The notes under the pieces are model-generated. The model ran no database searches. It saw only the letters and a program-made list of their open reading frames with translations, and was not told the DNA's origin. Shown here in pieces: positions 37,003-45,650 of a stretch of DNA of 64,000 nucleotides; within the stretch, counting starts at the first letter, position 1; every line of letters starts with the position of its first letter. A program made the translations under genes and the position numbers. Source of the DNA: Rickettsiales bacterium (GTDB taxonomy: Bacteria > Pseudomonadota > Alphaproteobacteria > Rickettsiales > SXRF01); NCBI GenBank assembly GCA_025464625.1, contig JAOAUZ010000002.1, positions 248,001 through 312,000 on the forward strand. The letters run 5' to 3'.

Positions 37003-37941
37003 TTATAACTTCCCTTCAATCGTATTCCAAATATCGCTCTCCAGCTTGGTTCCACTTAATTTATTAGCCGCACGAAGGGTGGTTGGAGAGGTTATATTTA
37101 TCTCGGTGAGCCAATCGCCAATAACATCCAGCCCAACAAAAATTAGACCTTTATCTTTGAGAGGTTGGCGTAGTGCTTCACAAATTTCCTGTTGTTTTTT
37201 GGTGAGATCCACTTTCACCGCTGTCCCGCCAACACGCATATTCGCGCGAATATTACCAGATGCAGGAATACGTCCAACAACGCCAGCCACTTCACCATCT
37301 ATCAAGATAATTCTTCTATCCTCACTTTTTACTTCAGGTAAAAAACGCTGCGCTATTATCGGCTCTTTACTGCCAGCAAACAACATTTCTGTTATGGCAT
37401 TAAAATTATCGTCGCCGTCTTTCAGATGTAAAATCGCTCGACCGCCATAGCCATAAAGTGGTTTTAAGATAATATCTTTATGCTGCGCGTAAAACGCTTC
37501 GATTTCCTGTATATCAGAACTGATAAGGGTAGGGGGCATAAACTCGCGCAGCAGCGTGGGAAATAATTTTTCAGGGTGATTGCGCACGCTGGCGGGATTG
37601 TTCACAACTAAAGTTTTCGGAGCTAACTGTTCTAACAAATAGGTAGTTGTCAGATAGGTCATATCAAATGGTGGGTCTTGGCGCAGCAGCACCACATCCA
37701 TAGTCCGCAAATCTAGAGAAAAACTTTCCCCCATCTCATAATAATGCTCGACATTATCAAAGAATTTTATTGGATGAGCGCGGGCGCGAATTTCACCATC
37801 ATGATAGGTAAGTTTATCAGGCGTATAATAAAAAACCTCATGCCCACGCGCGCATGCCTCAATCCCCAGCAATAAGGTGGAATCACTGCGCGGATTGATG
37901 GATTTTATTTCATCCATCTGTATGGCGATGCGGAGGGTCAT
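37003..37941 (-). CDS. gshB: glutathione synthetase
   Basis: A 312-residue ATP-grasp ligase that joins glycine to gamma-glutamylcysteine. N-terminal IAIQMDEIKSINPRSDSTL, the central ILKPLYGYGGRAI (ATP-binding loop, about 156-168), RFLPEVKSEDRRIILIDGEV and C-terminal GLDVIGDWLTEINITSPTT are all GshB hallmarks. Length equals the family norm (about 315). It is the last gene of the leftward hemE-to-gshB run and is 9 bases from the BON lipoprotein gene. Confidence 0.95.
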   Translation of the reverse strand: MTLRIAIQMDEIKSINPRSDSTLLLGIEACARGHEVFYYTPDKLTYHDGEIRARAHPIKFFDNVEHYYEMGESFSLDLRTMDVVLLRQDPPFDMTYLTTTYLLEQLAPKTLVVNNPASVRNHPEKLFPTLLREFMPPTLISSDIQEIEAFYAQHKDIILKPLYGYGGRAILHLKDGDDNFNAITEMLFAGSKEPIIAQRFLPEVKSEDRRIILIDGEVAGVVGRIPASGNIRANMRVGGTAVKVDLTKKQQEICEALRQPLKDKGLIFVGLDVIGDWLTEINITSPTTLRAANKLSGTKLESDIWNTIEGKL

Positions 37942-37950
37942 AATGGCTAC

Positions 37951-38553
37951 CTAATTCGGCAAATATCCTCTGCGCGGGTCATCCTTCAGGCGCACATAGC
38001 TGACCACTCGCTGCACATAGCTGGTGGAGCTTGCCACATTGGTGGCGCGGTTAAGCTCTTCCTGATTTTGGGCAATACCCATCAGATAAACCACCTGATT
38101 CACCGTAATCACTGAGTAATTGATGTTATGAATGTCTTTACCAAATAACAAACGGGTGCGAACCTGCGTGCTTATCCACACGTCTTTGGCATAATTCATA
38201 AAACCAGATTTATCATTAATCTGTAATTCATTTATAACTTCCTTCACGCCACCAACCTGCCACGCGAGTTTCACTGCTTCAATCTGCGAATCAGGCTTAT
38301 CTACATTACCAGTTAGCAACACACGTCCTTCAACCACTTTAATTTCTACATTGGCGAGTAAATCTTTATAATCCTGCTTGGCATAAAGATTTTTGATTTG
38401 CAGCATTATTCCAGTGTCGTCTATTGCATTGCCCACCGAACGTTCCTGCGCCACCACAACTGCGGTTTCTGTCGCGCCACCTATTGCGAGCGGCACACAA
38501 CCAGACAAAGTAATCATAGGTAATAAAAATACAGATAGTTTTATTCCACGCAT
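37951..38553 (-). CDS. BON-domain lipoprotein (DolP/OsmY-like)
   Basis: About 200 residues: a lipoprotein signal (MRGIKLSVFLLPMITLSGC, lipobox LSGC) followed by two BON domains, the first about 50-118 (NVEIKVVEGRVLLTGNVDKP) and the second about 125-190 (YSVITVNQVVYLMGIAQNQEE). It is probably an outer-membrane lipoprotein binding phospholipid, as DolP does. A GGAGG lies just upstream of two consecutive ATGs; I use the second, whose first base overlaps the yraN TGA. BON lipoproteins next to yraN are common in proteobacteria. Confidence 0.87.
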   Translation of the reverse strand: MRGIKLSVFLLPMITLSGCVPLAIGGATETAVVVAQERSVGNAIDDTGIMLQIKNLYAKQDYKDLLANVEIKVVEGRVLLTGNVDKPDSQIEAVKLAWQVGGVKEVINELQINDKSGFMNYAKDVWISTQVRTRLLFGKDIHNINYSVITVNQVVYLMGIAQNQEELNRATNVASSTSYVQRVVSYVRLKDDPRRGYLPN

Positions 38554-38954
38554 CATATCCTCCACGCATCTTTTAAGTGTCTTGGTAATTTATTTGGTAC
38601 AATTAATATCGCATCGAAGCGTATAATACGTTCACTCACACTCGCAAGTCCAGCGATTTTACCACCACCCGCCATTAACCATTCCACAGCACCTAAAATC
38701 TTCTGCTGTTTCCAAGGAGTAATGCTATAAGCGCAATCAGAAAAATTCTGGCGGGCTTTAACTTCAACAATAGCCAAAACTTTTCCTTTCACCGCCAAAA
38801 TATCAATTTCACCTTTTGGATTACGATAACGTTCGGCAATAATTCGGTAGCCTTTCAGGCGCAAAAAAATAGCTGCGATTCTTTCCGCAGCTAACCCAAA
38901 TTTATAAGCACCTTTCTTTTTTAAGTAATTCTTTTTTGCGGTTTTCATATCCAT
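38553..38954 (-). CDS. YraN/UPF0102 family nuclease-like protein
   Basis: A 133-residue protein with a PD-(D/E)XK-like core: GLAAERIAAIFLRLKGY, PKGEIDILAVKGKVLAIVEVKAR (Asp and Glu-x-Lys of the motif). The family is widespread, with no settled function, often beside rsmI, BON lipoproteins or gshB, as here. It overlaps the lipoprotein start and follows hemJ by one base, so it is read from the haem transcript. Confidence 0.88.
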   Translation of the reverse strand: MDMKTAKKNYLKKKGAYKFGLAAERIAAIFLRLKGYRIIAERYRNPKGEIDILAVKGKVLAIVEVKARQNFSDCAYSITPWKQQKILGAVEWLMAGGGKIAGLASVSERIIRFDAILIVPNKLPRHLKDAWRI

Positions 38955-38955
38955 A

Positions 38956-39402
38956 TCATATCGGGCGAACCACTACCAAAATAACAATGCCAATCATCAG
39001 CACCGTTGGAACTTCATTCAATATACGATAAAACTTTGCAGATTTCGTGTTTTTATCACCCGCAAAATGGCGACGGCAGCGTGCCATCACTGCATGCGCT
39101 AATTGCATTAAAACCAGTAAAGTTAGCTTATAATGCATCCATTTGCCATTTTGTTCAGCGTCCAGCGCATTAGTATATTTCATCAACCACAAACCAGCAC
39201 CCCACGCCACAATCATCGCTGGATTTATGATGAAACGCAATAACCTGCGCTCCATAATTTTGAATAATTCTGATGCCTCACTGCCAATTTTTACCTGCGA
39301 ATGATACACAAATAAACGTGGTAAATATAACATCCCCGCCATCCACGAAATCACTGCAATTATATGCAGCGCCTTTATCCAATGGTATAATTCTGCGCTC
39401 AT
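38956..39402 (-). CDS. hemJ: protoporphyrinogen IX oxidase HemJ
   Basis: A 148-residue four-helix membrane protein starting [20 protein letters not shown], with the conserved His of [21 protein letters not shown] and the HYKLTLLVL segment. HemJ converts protoporphyrinogen IX to protoporphyrin IX; HemH, encoded next, then inserts iron. The ATG overlaps the hemH TGA by four bases; a longer frame to 39438 is only an antisense-like extension into hemH. Confidence 0.9.
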   Translation of the reverse strand: MSAELYHWIKALHIIAVISWMAGMLYLPRLFVYHSQVKIGSEASELFKIMERRLLRFIINPAMIVAWGAGLWLMKYTNALDAEQNGKWMHYKLTLLVLMQLAHAVMARCRRHFAGDKNTKSAKFYRILNEVPTVLMIGIVILVVVRPI

Positions 39403-40460
39403 GCTGCCATCTCTTTTTCTGCTACCGCATATGGACATTTTTCAAATGTTCTTGGGCAATAATGCCCTTTGCTGAAAGAACAAATTTTTTCTTCCTTTTC
39501 TGCCTTTAGACATAAATCAGCAAGAGCCTCGATAAATAGTGGTTCAACCCCAAGTGCTGGAACGCGGACATATCCTATTGCCCCATGTTTTTCTGCCAAA
39601 CGACGATATTCAATATCAAGCTCCACCAACGTTTCTGAATGTTCTGATACAAATGATACTGGGACTACAAGCAAAGGAATTTTTTCCTTACCAGCACGCT
39701 TTATTTCACTTTCTGCTGAAGGACCAATCCATTTCATTGGACCAACTCGACTCTGATAGCAAATACTGTAATCAAGTTCTTCAATGGCAAGAATCTGGGT
39801 GATTACAGAAACTGTTTTCTCCACCTGCCACTGATACGGATCGCCTTTTTCAATTATTTTCTCTGGCAATCCATGTGCTGAGAAAAGAACTCTCGGCTTA
39901 CCATTTTCTGATGCCTTCCAATATGAATCTTTGATTAATTTTGCATGGGCAGTGATGAAACCCAAATCTGCTGGGTAACAGCAAATTTTTGTTGTTGGCG
40001 CATCCAAATTTATGCTTTTTGCAGCCCGTTCCCAATCGGCGAATGACGAACCTGTGGTTGTAGTTGAAAATTGCGGATAAAGAGGAAGTAAAATTATATT
40101 ATCAGGAGAATAATTTTTTACATTCCTAACCACCGTATCACTCATTGGATGCCAATAGCGCATCGACACAAAAACTTTATATTCTGAGTTTTTATTCCTA
40201 TAGGAAAGCTGTGTCTCTAATTCTTTTGCTTGCAAATTGGTGAGTTCCAGAATTGGCGATTTACCGCCAATTTTATTATAAATATCCAATGCTTTTACAG
40301 ATCTTCTACTGGAAATCAATTTAGCAACCATCCAACGCAACGGGTTAGGTAAATCAATAATCGCTGGATCATAAAACAGATTAAATAAGAACGGCTTTAT
40401 CGCCTTTATTTCATCAGGTCCGCCAAGATTAAATAATATTACAGCTGTTTTTTTGGTCAT
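39399..40460 (-). CDS. hemH: ferrochelatase
   Basis: A 353-residue ferrochelatase that inserts Fe2+ into protoporphyrin IX. Motifs: [47 protein letters not shown] (catalytic His) and [18 protein letters not shown] (Glu). The C-terminal extension has several Cys ([19 protein letters not shown]), as in alphaproteobacterial ferrochelatases thought to carry an Fe-S cluster. It is coupled by four-base overlaps to hemE and hemJ. Confidence 0.95.
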   Translation of the reverse strand: MTKKTAVILFNLGGPDEIKAIKPFLFNLFYDPAIIDLPNPLRWMVAKLISSRRSVKALDIYNKIGGKSPILELTNLQAKELETQLSYRNKNSEYKVFVSMRYWHPMSDTVVRNVKNYSPDNIILLPLYPQFSTTTTGSSFADWERAAKSINLDAPTTKICCYPADLGFITAHAKLIKDSYWKASENGKPRVLFSAHGLPEKIIEKGDPYQWQVEKTVSVITQILAIEELDYSICYQSRVGPMKWIGPSAESEIKRAGKEKIPLLVVPVSFVSEHSETLVELDIEYRRLAEKHGAIGYVRVPALGVEPLFIEALADLCLKAEKEEKICSFSKGHYCPRTFEKCPYAVAEKEMAA

Positions 40461-41512
40461 GATTTTATAGAATGGTTTTTAATTATATCACAAATTGCAG
40501 ATACATTATCCGTTGGTGTGTTTGGCAAAATACCATGTGCAAGATTAAAGACAAAGGGTTTATCACCTAATTCACTAATAATTTTTTTGGTCTGCAAGCA
40601 TGCTTCATTCTTATCTTCTGCAAGCAGCACTGAGTCTAAATTTCCCTGTGGTATCACTAATTTTTGTAATTCATTTTTTGCAACATTAAGTGATATTGAT
40701 CCATCAAAACTAACTGCATCCACCCCTGTGTTTTTTGCGTAATCTATAGTTTTACTGCCTGCAAGTCTTGGAAATCCAATAACAGGAATATTTGGATATT
40801 TTTCTTTAATCGCAGAAGTTATTTTTTTACTTGGTGTTATAGAATAATCTAAAAATTCCTGCTCGCTTAACACCCCAGCCCAAGAATCAAAAAGTTGTAT
40901 AACCTGCGCGCCTGCTTTTATTTGTTCCAACGAATGCTCTATAACTGACTGCGTAAGTATATCAATTAATCCAGTAAAAAACTCTTTTTTTCTGAACGCT
41001 GTTTGCCTAACCGAAGAAAAATCCCTACTCCCTTTCCCTTCAATCATGTAACACGCTAAAGTCCATGGTAAACCACAAAAGCCAATTAAAGCTGTATTTT
41101 GTGATAATGACTTTCTGGTAAGATTAATTGCCTTGTATACTGGCTGTAATGTTTCACTAAAATTATTCTTTGATAATTGAGAAATATCAGAAACAGGATC
41201 TAATATAGGTCCATGTCCTTCTGCAAATTTCACATCAACCCCAAGAGCATCAGGAATAACTAGAATATCCGAAAATATAATAGCTGCACTCATTCCATAA
41301 CGAGTTATAGGCTGTAATGTAACCTCACAAGCTGCATCTGGTGTGTAGCAAAATTCTAAGAAATTACTAAAGTTTTTACGAACTTCACGATATTCTGGCA
41401 AATACCTCCCTGCTTGGCGCATAAACCAAAAAGGTATTCTTTCTACAACATCTTTATTTTTTGAATGACCTTTTTCAAAGCACGATAAAAAAATATTACT
41501 ATTATTACTCAT
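40457..41512 (-). CDS. hemE: uroporphyrinogen decarboxylase
   Basis: A 351-residue enzyme making coproporphyrinogen [20 protein letters not shown] (about 26-42), [12 protein letters not shown] with the active Asp, [16 protein letters not shown] and FDSWAGVLS are family motifs. It is the first gene of the leftward run hemE-hemH-hemJ-yraN-BON-gshB and begins right at the origin region, the place hemE takes beside Caulobacter and Rickettsia oriC. HemF, the next step, is encoded at 6 kb. Confidence 0.95.
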   Translation of the reverse strand: MSNNSNIFLSCFEKGHSKNKDVVERIPFWFMRQAGRYLPEYREVRKNFSNFLEFCYTPDAACEVTLQPITRYGMSAAIIFSDILVIPDALGVDVKFAEGHGPILDPVSDISQLSKNNFSETLQPVYKAINLTRKSLSQNTALIGFCGLPWTLACYMIEGKGSRDFSSVRQTAFRKKEFFTGLIDILTQSVIEHSLEQIKAGAQVIQLFDSWAGVLSEQEFLDYSITPSKKITSAIKEKYPNIPVIGFPRLAGSKTIDYAKNTGVDAVSFDGSISLNVAKNELQKLVIPQGNLDSVLLAEDKNEACLQTKKIISELGDKPFVFNLAHGILPNTPTDNVSAICDIIKNHSIKS

Positions 41513-41686
41513 AAAGGTATTTTCTTATTAGTAGTATTAGTTATTAGCCGTTTTTCGGGGATTGTTTTTTAGTAACATTATTATCAACAGAAATACAGGA
41601 TATAAAATTTTATGGATAAGTTTTTGATAATAGATTTAAGCTATTCAATCTACTTAAATAATAAAAATTATAATATATAAAAAATC

Positions 41687-41695
41687 TGTGGATAA
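41687..41695 (-). promoter_or_regulatory. DnaA box, exact consensus
   Basis: TGTGGATAA, the complement of TTATCCACA, directly after the AT-rich tract of the origin. Confidence 0.85.
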
Positions 41696-41733
41696 GTAAT
41701 ATTATCACTGTATTTAACAGTATTTAAATAAAC

Positions 41734-41751
41734 TTTTCCACATGTGAATAA
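41734..41751. promoter_or_regulatory. abutting DnaA boxes in opposite orientation
   Basis: TTTTCCACA (one mismatch, plus) is followed without a gap by TGTGAATAA (matches TTATNCACA on the minus strand), forming a back-to-back pair. Confidence 0.75.
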
Positions 41752-41822
41752 AATAGATGACTTGATAGTTGTTTATATGGATAAAATATAACTCACAAAT
41801 TCACACAGAAAATACACAAAAC

Positions 41823-41831
41823 TTATCCACA
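41823..41831 (+). promoter_or_regulatory. DnaA box, exact consensus
   Basis: TTATCCACA, 18 bases from the 3' end of the origin-proximal orphan gene. Confidence 0.85.
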
Positions 41832-41849
41832 AAGTTATAAGTAGATAAA

Positions 41850-42365
41850 TTATCTACACAAGTTTTTATCATGATTAATTAGAGGAATTTGTGGATTATC
41901 CAATTCAATTTTTCTACCCTCATAAAAATTAGAAAAAGCTTTAATTATTTTTTTCATCTCTTCGGCAGTTTGATTACCTTGAGGAGAAAGAGCAGATTCA
42001 TCGGCACCAGAAGATTCTAAATGATATTGTACAGATCTTAATTTACCTTTCATTCCATCACTACTTCCAATTCCACTAAGGAATTCCTTAAATCTTTCTC
42101 GAGCAGTATTTATATGTTCATCATTGGATGGTATGTCTTTACATGAATAAATATCATGAACAGCTTGAGAAAGAGCTTTCATAACCTCAGCAGATTGTTG
42201 CCCTCTAGGATCAAGAGCTTTTTCATCAACCCCAGCATCACTCAAATGTTCTTTCATCTTTGATAGTGTGCTTTTTTCACCATCAATTAGTTGTATGAAA
42301 TCTCTTCGAGCAGCAATTATATCCAGCTGCCTTTTTTCTTCTTTGCTTTTTCCAAAACCAAACAT
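41850..42365 (-). CDS. origin-proximal orphan with two internal repeats
   Basis: Unrecognised 171-residue soluble protein. It contains two similar helical units: about 17-80 (with HLSDAGVDEKALDPRGQQSA) and about 85-152 (with HLESSGADESALSPQGNQTA). Each has the pattern HL(x)SGxDExALxPxGxQxAExMK and ends in an aromatic helix (VHDIY / FSNFY). The N-terminus MFGFGKSKEEKRQ is basic. It is transcribed towards oriC, its stop overlapping a weak DnaA box, and lies between oriC and ppsR where other alphaproteobacteria, as far as I know, have no such gene. A replication role is only a guess. Confidence 0.7.
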   Translation of the reverse strand: MFGFGKSKEEKRQLDIIAARRDFIQLIDGEKSTLSKMKEHLSDAGVDEKALDPRGQQSAEVMKALSQAVHDIYSCKDIPSNDEHINTARERFKEFLSGIGSSDGMKGKLRSVQYHLESSGADESALSPQGNQTAEEMKKIIKAFSNFYEGRKIELDNPQIPLINHDKNLCR

Positions 42366-42552
42366 AATTATTACTCTATAAAAATAACTTTAATGGTATT
42401 TATCGAGACAATGCTATCATAACAGAATATATAAATAAAATTAATGTTTAATGACAATAATTGAGGTTTAATGTATATATTGCCAGTAAATGACTAAGAT
42501 GTTATAAAATCATCAGTTTTTATATATTTAACTATCCAGAAAATAGAAAATC

Positions 42553-43383
42553 ATGAAAAAATTTAATCTCCACCTTGTGTCAGATTCTACAGGAGAAACA
42601 GTAGGTAGTGTCGCTAGAGCTGCCTTAGTTCAGTTTGAGGATGTGGACGCAGAGGAATTTAGCTGGACTCTGGTGCGTAGCAAAGCGCAAATGGAGAAAG
42701 TTATTGAAGAAATAAGGGAAAATCCAGGTGCTGTGATGTATACGCTGGTAGATCCAAAACTGCGCGATATGCTGAAAATAGAATGTGCCAAGCGTGGGCT
42801 GCCTTGCATTGAGGTGTTATCTAGCGTAGTTTCCGAATTATCATCTTATCTAGGAATAGAAAGCCACGCGCAAACAGGCAAGCAATATGAGCTGAACGAG
42901 GAATATTTTACCCGCATGGACGCTATTAATTATGCATTGGCGCATGATGACGGGCAAGGACACTGGGAAATGGAAGAGGCGGATATTATTATTCTTGGCG
43001 TGTCACGCACCTCAAAATCACCAACCTGTATGTATTTGGCATATAAAGGATATAAAGCAGCCAATATCCCGCTAGTTTTAGATTGTCCGCTTCCGCCAAG
43101 TTTAGAAACGCTGAAAAGACCACTTATTATTGGTCTCACGATTAATCCTGATAGGTTACAACAAATCCGTAAATCACGCCTGCAATCGTTAAGTCAGGAA
43201 GGCGAAACCAACTATGTTGATATGGAATATATGCAGAAAGAAATTGCTGAAGCGCGCAAACTATATTCCAAACACCGTTGGCCAGTGATTGATGTAACCA
43301 AGCGTTCAGTGGAAGAAACCGCAGCAACCATTGTACAATACCTAAAAAAACATCAGGAAAAATTGGCAGGAAGTGGTGAGTAA
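42553..43383 (+). CDS. ppsR: PPDK/PEP-synthase regulatory kinase-phosphotransferase (DUF299)
   Basis: A 276-residue DUF299 protein that phosphorylates and dephosphorylates pyruvate phosphate dikinase or PEP synthase. HLVSDSTGETVGSVARAAL (7-25) and the P-loop GVSRTSKSPTCMYLAYKG (about 152-169) are signature motifs, as is GLTINPDRLQQIRKSRL. It is the homologue found beside the origin in alphaproteobacteria. It starts the rightward run ppsR-aroE-coaE-dnaQ; its 3' end overlaps aroE. maf, which I expect between ppsR and aroE in relatives, is missing. Confidence 0.93.
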   Translation: MKKFNLHLVSDSTGETVGSVARAALVQFEDVDAEEFSWTLVRSKAQMEKVIEEIRENPGAVMYTLVDPKLRDMLKIECAKRGLPCIEVLSSVVSELSSYLGIESHAQTGKQYELNEEYFTRMDAINYALAHDDGQGHWEMEEADIIILGVSRTSKSPTCMYLAYKGYKAANIPLVLDCPLPPSLETLKRPLIIGLTINPDRLQQIRKSRLQSLSQEGETNYVDMEYMQKEIAEARKLYSKHRWPVIDVTKRSVEETAATIVQYLKKHQEKLAGSGE

Positions 43384-44197
43384 AATAATAAAAGCAGGGG
43401 TTATCGGATTTCCTGTGGAGCATAGCCTGTCGCCACGTCTGCATAATTATTGGCTAAAAAAATATAATATTGCTGGTGAATATAAAGCCTATCCCGTCAA
43501 GCCAGAAAATCTGGCAGGGTTTATTGATGATTTGCGAAAAGATGAAGATTTTGTTGGCGTGAATCTGACTATTCCACATAAAGAAACGGTAATTCCGTTT
43601 TTGGATGGAATAGATGATATTGCAATGGCAATTGGGGCGGTGAATACCATTATTGCAAAAGATGGAAAACTTCATGGTACAAATACGGATGTTTATGGAT
43701 TTTACGAAAATATTCACCAGCATATTAAAGGTAAAAATAAAGCTGTTGTGCTTGGAGCAGGTGGGGCAGCTAAAGCAGTTATTTTTGCTTTGGAAATGGA
43801 AAAATTTGAAGAGATTATTATTACTAATCGGACTCGGGATAGAGCCTTAATTTTAGCACATATATATACATCTGGTTCACAAGTAGCCAATTGGGAAAAT
43901 CGTAACAAAATATTAGAAAATGTCGATTTATTAGTAAACACCACCAGCCTTGGAATGACAGGTAAAGAACCACTAGAGATTGATTTATCATTACTTCCTA
44001 AAACTGCATTAGTTACAGATATTGTCTATAATCCGCTGGTAACTCCATTGCTTGCGCAGGCACAGGCTAGGGGAAATCCAACTGTTGATGGGTTGGGGAT
44101 GCTGCTGCATCAAGCTGTGCCAGCATTTGAAGCGTGGTTTGGAGTAAAACCAGAAGTTACGCAGGAACTCAGGCAATATGTTTTAAGTGGAAAATAA
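43376..44197 (+). CDS. aroE: shikimate dehydrogenase
   Basis: A 273-residue NADP-dependent enzyme of aromatic amino-acid synthesis reducing 3-dehydroshikimate. IGFPVEHSLSPRLHNYWL, VNLTIPHKETV (catalytic Lys), NTDVYGF, VLGAGGAAKA and NTTSLGM are family motifs. The start is one of two adjacent GTGs (43373 or 43376) within the end of ppsR; I take the second, 5 bases after GGCAGG. Confidence 0.94.
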   Translation: MSKIIKAGVIGFPVEHSLSPRLHNYWLKKYNIAGEYKAYPVKPENLAGFIDDLRKDEDFVGVNLTIPHKETVIPFLDGIDDIAMAIGAVNTIIAKDGKLHGTNTDVYGFYENIHQHIKGKNKAVVLGAGGAAKAVIFALEMEKFEEIIITNRTRDRALILAHIYTSGSQVANWENRNKILENVDLLVNTTSLGMTGKEPLEIDLSLLPKTALVTDIVYNPLVTPLLAQAQARGNPTVDGLGMLLHQAVPAFEAWFGVKPEVTQELRQYVLSGK

Positions 44198-44201
44198 AAC
44201 T

Positions 44202-44786
44202 ATGGTTGTTATTGGGCTTACAGGCAGTATTGGAATGGGGAAAAGCACCATTGCGCGCCAATTTTCTGCGCTTGGAGCTAAAATTTGTAGTGCTGATGCC
44301 TGCGTGCATAAATTGATGAGTAAAGGCGGAAAGGCAGTCACTGAAATAGAAAAATATTTTCCAGAGGCGGTAAGAGATGGTGAAGTTGATAGACAGATAC
44401 TCGGCAAAATAGTTTTTGCTGATAAAACCAAACTTACAAAACTAGAGAATATATTGCACCCGCTTGTACAGAAAATGGAAGATGATTTTATTGTTAAAGT
44501 AAAGCGATTAGGAGCGACATTAGTGGTTCTTGATATACCGCTTTTATTTGAAACAGATGGACATGAGAGAGTGGATTTTACTGTGGTTACCTCAGCTCCT
44601 TATTTTATTCAGAGGCAGCGGGTTATGGCACGAAAAAACATGACCACAGAAAAATTTGAACGAATTATCGCCAGTCAGATGCAGGATCTAGAAAAACGTA
44701 ATCGTGCTGATTTTGTGATTCCTACAGGCTTGGGAAAAGCCTATAGTTTTAAGCTGGTGAAGGAATTGCTTTCAGAGATTAGGTAA
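44202..44786 (+). CDS. coaE: dephospho-CoA kinase
   Basis: A 194-residue P-loop kinase for the last step of coenzyme A synthesis. GLTGSIGMGKSTIA (about 5-18) is the Walker A segment; DIPLLFETDGHERVDFTVVT and RVMARKNMT...RIASQ are typical. The ATG at 44202 fits the family N-terminus; a GTG at 44187 overlapping aroE is possible but adds five unusual residues. It is followed 8 bases later by dnaQ. Confidence 0.93.
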   Translation: MVVIGLTGSIGMGKSTIARQFSALGAKICSADACVHKLMSKGGKAVTEIEKYFPEAVRDGEVDRQILGKIVFADKTKLTKLENILHPLVQKMEDDFIVKVKRLGATLVVLDIPLLFETDGHERVDFTVVTSAPYFIQRQRVMARKNMTTEKFERIIASQMQDLEKRNRADFVIPTGLGKAYSFKLVKELLSEIR

Positions 44787-44794
44787 GAGGAAAA

Positions 44795-45484
44795 ATGAAA
44801 CGTGAAATAGTACTAGATACCGAAACTACTGGGCTTGACCCATTCAGCGGACATCGAATGGTGGAAATAGGTTGTGTGGAACTGATTGATGGTTTGCGGA
44901 CAGGAGAATTTTTTCATAGCTATCTTAATCCAGAGCGTGATGTTCCAGCGGAGGCGTTTCGCGTGCATGGTCTTTCCACGCAGTTTTTAAGTGATAAACC
45001 AATTTTTTCTGAGAAGGTAGATAGTTTTCTTGAATTTATAGCTGATGCAACGCTGGTTATCCATAATGCTGCATTTGACATGAAATTTGTGAATTTTGAA
45101 CTGGATAGATTAGGATTTCCAGCAATAGCAATGGATAGAACTGTTGATACGGTTCTCATCGCCCGCAAAAAATTCCCAGGTAGTCCAGCAAGTCTGGATG
45201 CTCTTTGCAAAAGATTTGATATAGATTTGTCTGGTCGTACTAAGCATGGCGCGCTTCTGGACGCTGAACTGCTGGCAGAGGTTTATCTGGATTTAATGGG
45301 TGGTAGACAGGCGATATTTGCCCTTGATACAAACAGCAAAGCGATTACTTCCAGCGAATATACTGTCACGAAAACAAGAACTACACTAGAAGCTAGGTTC
45401 TTCGAAGTTTCTGAAGAAGAGGAAGAAGCTCATAAAGCGATGCTTACCAAACTTAAAAACCCTCTATGGTTGGAAGCGATTTGA
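44795..45484 (+). CDS. dnaQ: DNA polymerase III epsilon subunit (3'-5' exonuclease)
   Basis: A 229-residue DEDDh proofreading exonuclease. Exo I EIVLDTETTGLDP (3-15), Exo II VIHNAAFDMKFV (about 87-98) and Exo III KHGALLDAELLAEVYL (about 150-165, catalytic His and Asp) are intact. The C-terminal tail (about 180-229) would bind the polymerase alpha subunit. The position after coaE, near oriC, is the usual alphaproteobacterial arrangement. Two hairpins follow it. Confidence 0.94.
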   Translation: MKREIVLDTETTGLDPFSGHRMVEIGCVELIDGLRTGEFFHSYLNPERDVPAEAFRVHGLSTQFLSDKPIFSEKVDSFLEFIADATLVIHNAAFDMKFVNFELDRLGFPAIAMDRTVDTVLIARKKFPGSPASLDALCKRFDIDLSGRTKHGALLDAELLAEVYLDLMGGRQAIFALDTNSKAITSSEYTVTKTRTTLEARFFEVSEEEEEAHKAMLTKLKNPLWLEAI

Positions 45485-45568
45485 GATAGACCATTATATA
45501 TCGCTTTAGAAAATACAAATCAATACATTAACCTACATTATTTATAAAGCATTTTGGGCATGGCATTG

Positions 45569-45588
45569 ATACCGCCCTTCGGCGGTAT
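45569..45588. terminator. hairpin downstream of dnaQ
   Basis: Perfect 8-base stem ATACCGCC / GGCGGTAT with a CTTC loop, 84 bases after the dnaQ stop. No T-run follows directly, so it is a stem-loop rather than a certain terminator. Confidence 0.5.
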
Positions 45589-45597
45589 GACCGATAA

Positions 45598-45627
45598 AAA
45601 AAGGGCTTCCAAACGGAAGCCCTTTTT
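45598..45627. terminator. bidirectional intrinsic terminator between dnaQ and ompA
   Basis: Perfect 13-base stem AAAAAGGGCTTCC / GGAAGCCCTTTTT with an AAAC loop, flanked by A and T runs, lying between two convergent genes. It is likely to end both transcripts, most clearly ompA. Confidence 0.92.
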
Positions 45628-45650
45628 CGTTCTACAACTGATAGAAGAAA

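Larger units (their letters stand above)
41513..41858. other. oriC: chromosomal replication origin (oriC)
   Basis: A 337-base AT-rich gene-free stretch with many DnaA-box-like 9-mers. Exact TTATNCACA forms: 41687-41695 (minus), 41743-41751 (minus) and 41823-41831 (plus). One-mismatch forms: TTATCAACA 41581, TATGGATAA 41611 and 41776, TTTTCCACA 41734, TTATCTACA 41850. An almost pure A/T tract (about 41641-41684) beside the first exact box could be the unwinding element. hemE on one side and ppsR beyond a small gene on the other is the alphaproteobacterial origin context known from Caulobacter and Rickettsia. Confidence 0.88.

Noticed and set aside
41714-41727. TTAA-N6-TTAA in oriC considered as a CtrA binding site
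   Set aside because: The CtrA consensus needs seven bases between half-sites; here there are six, and the region is so AT-rich that chance matches are expected.
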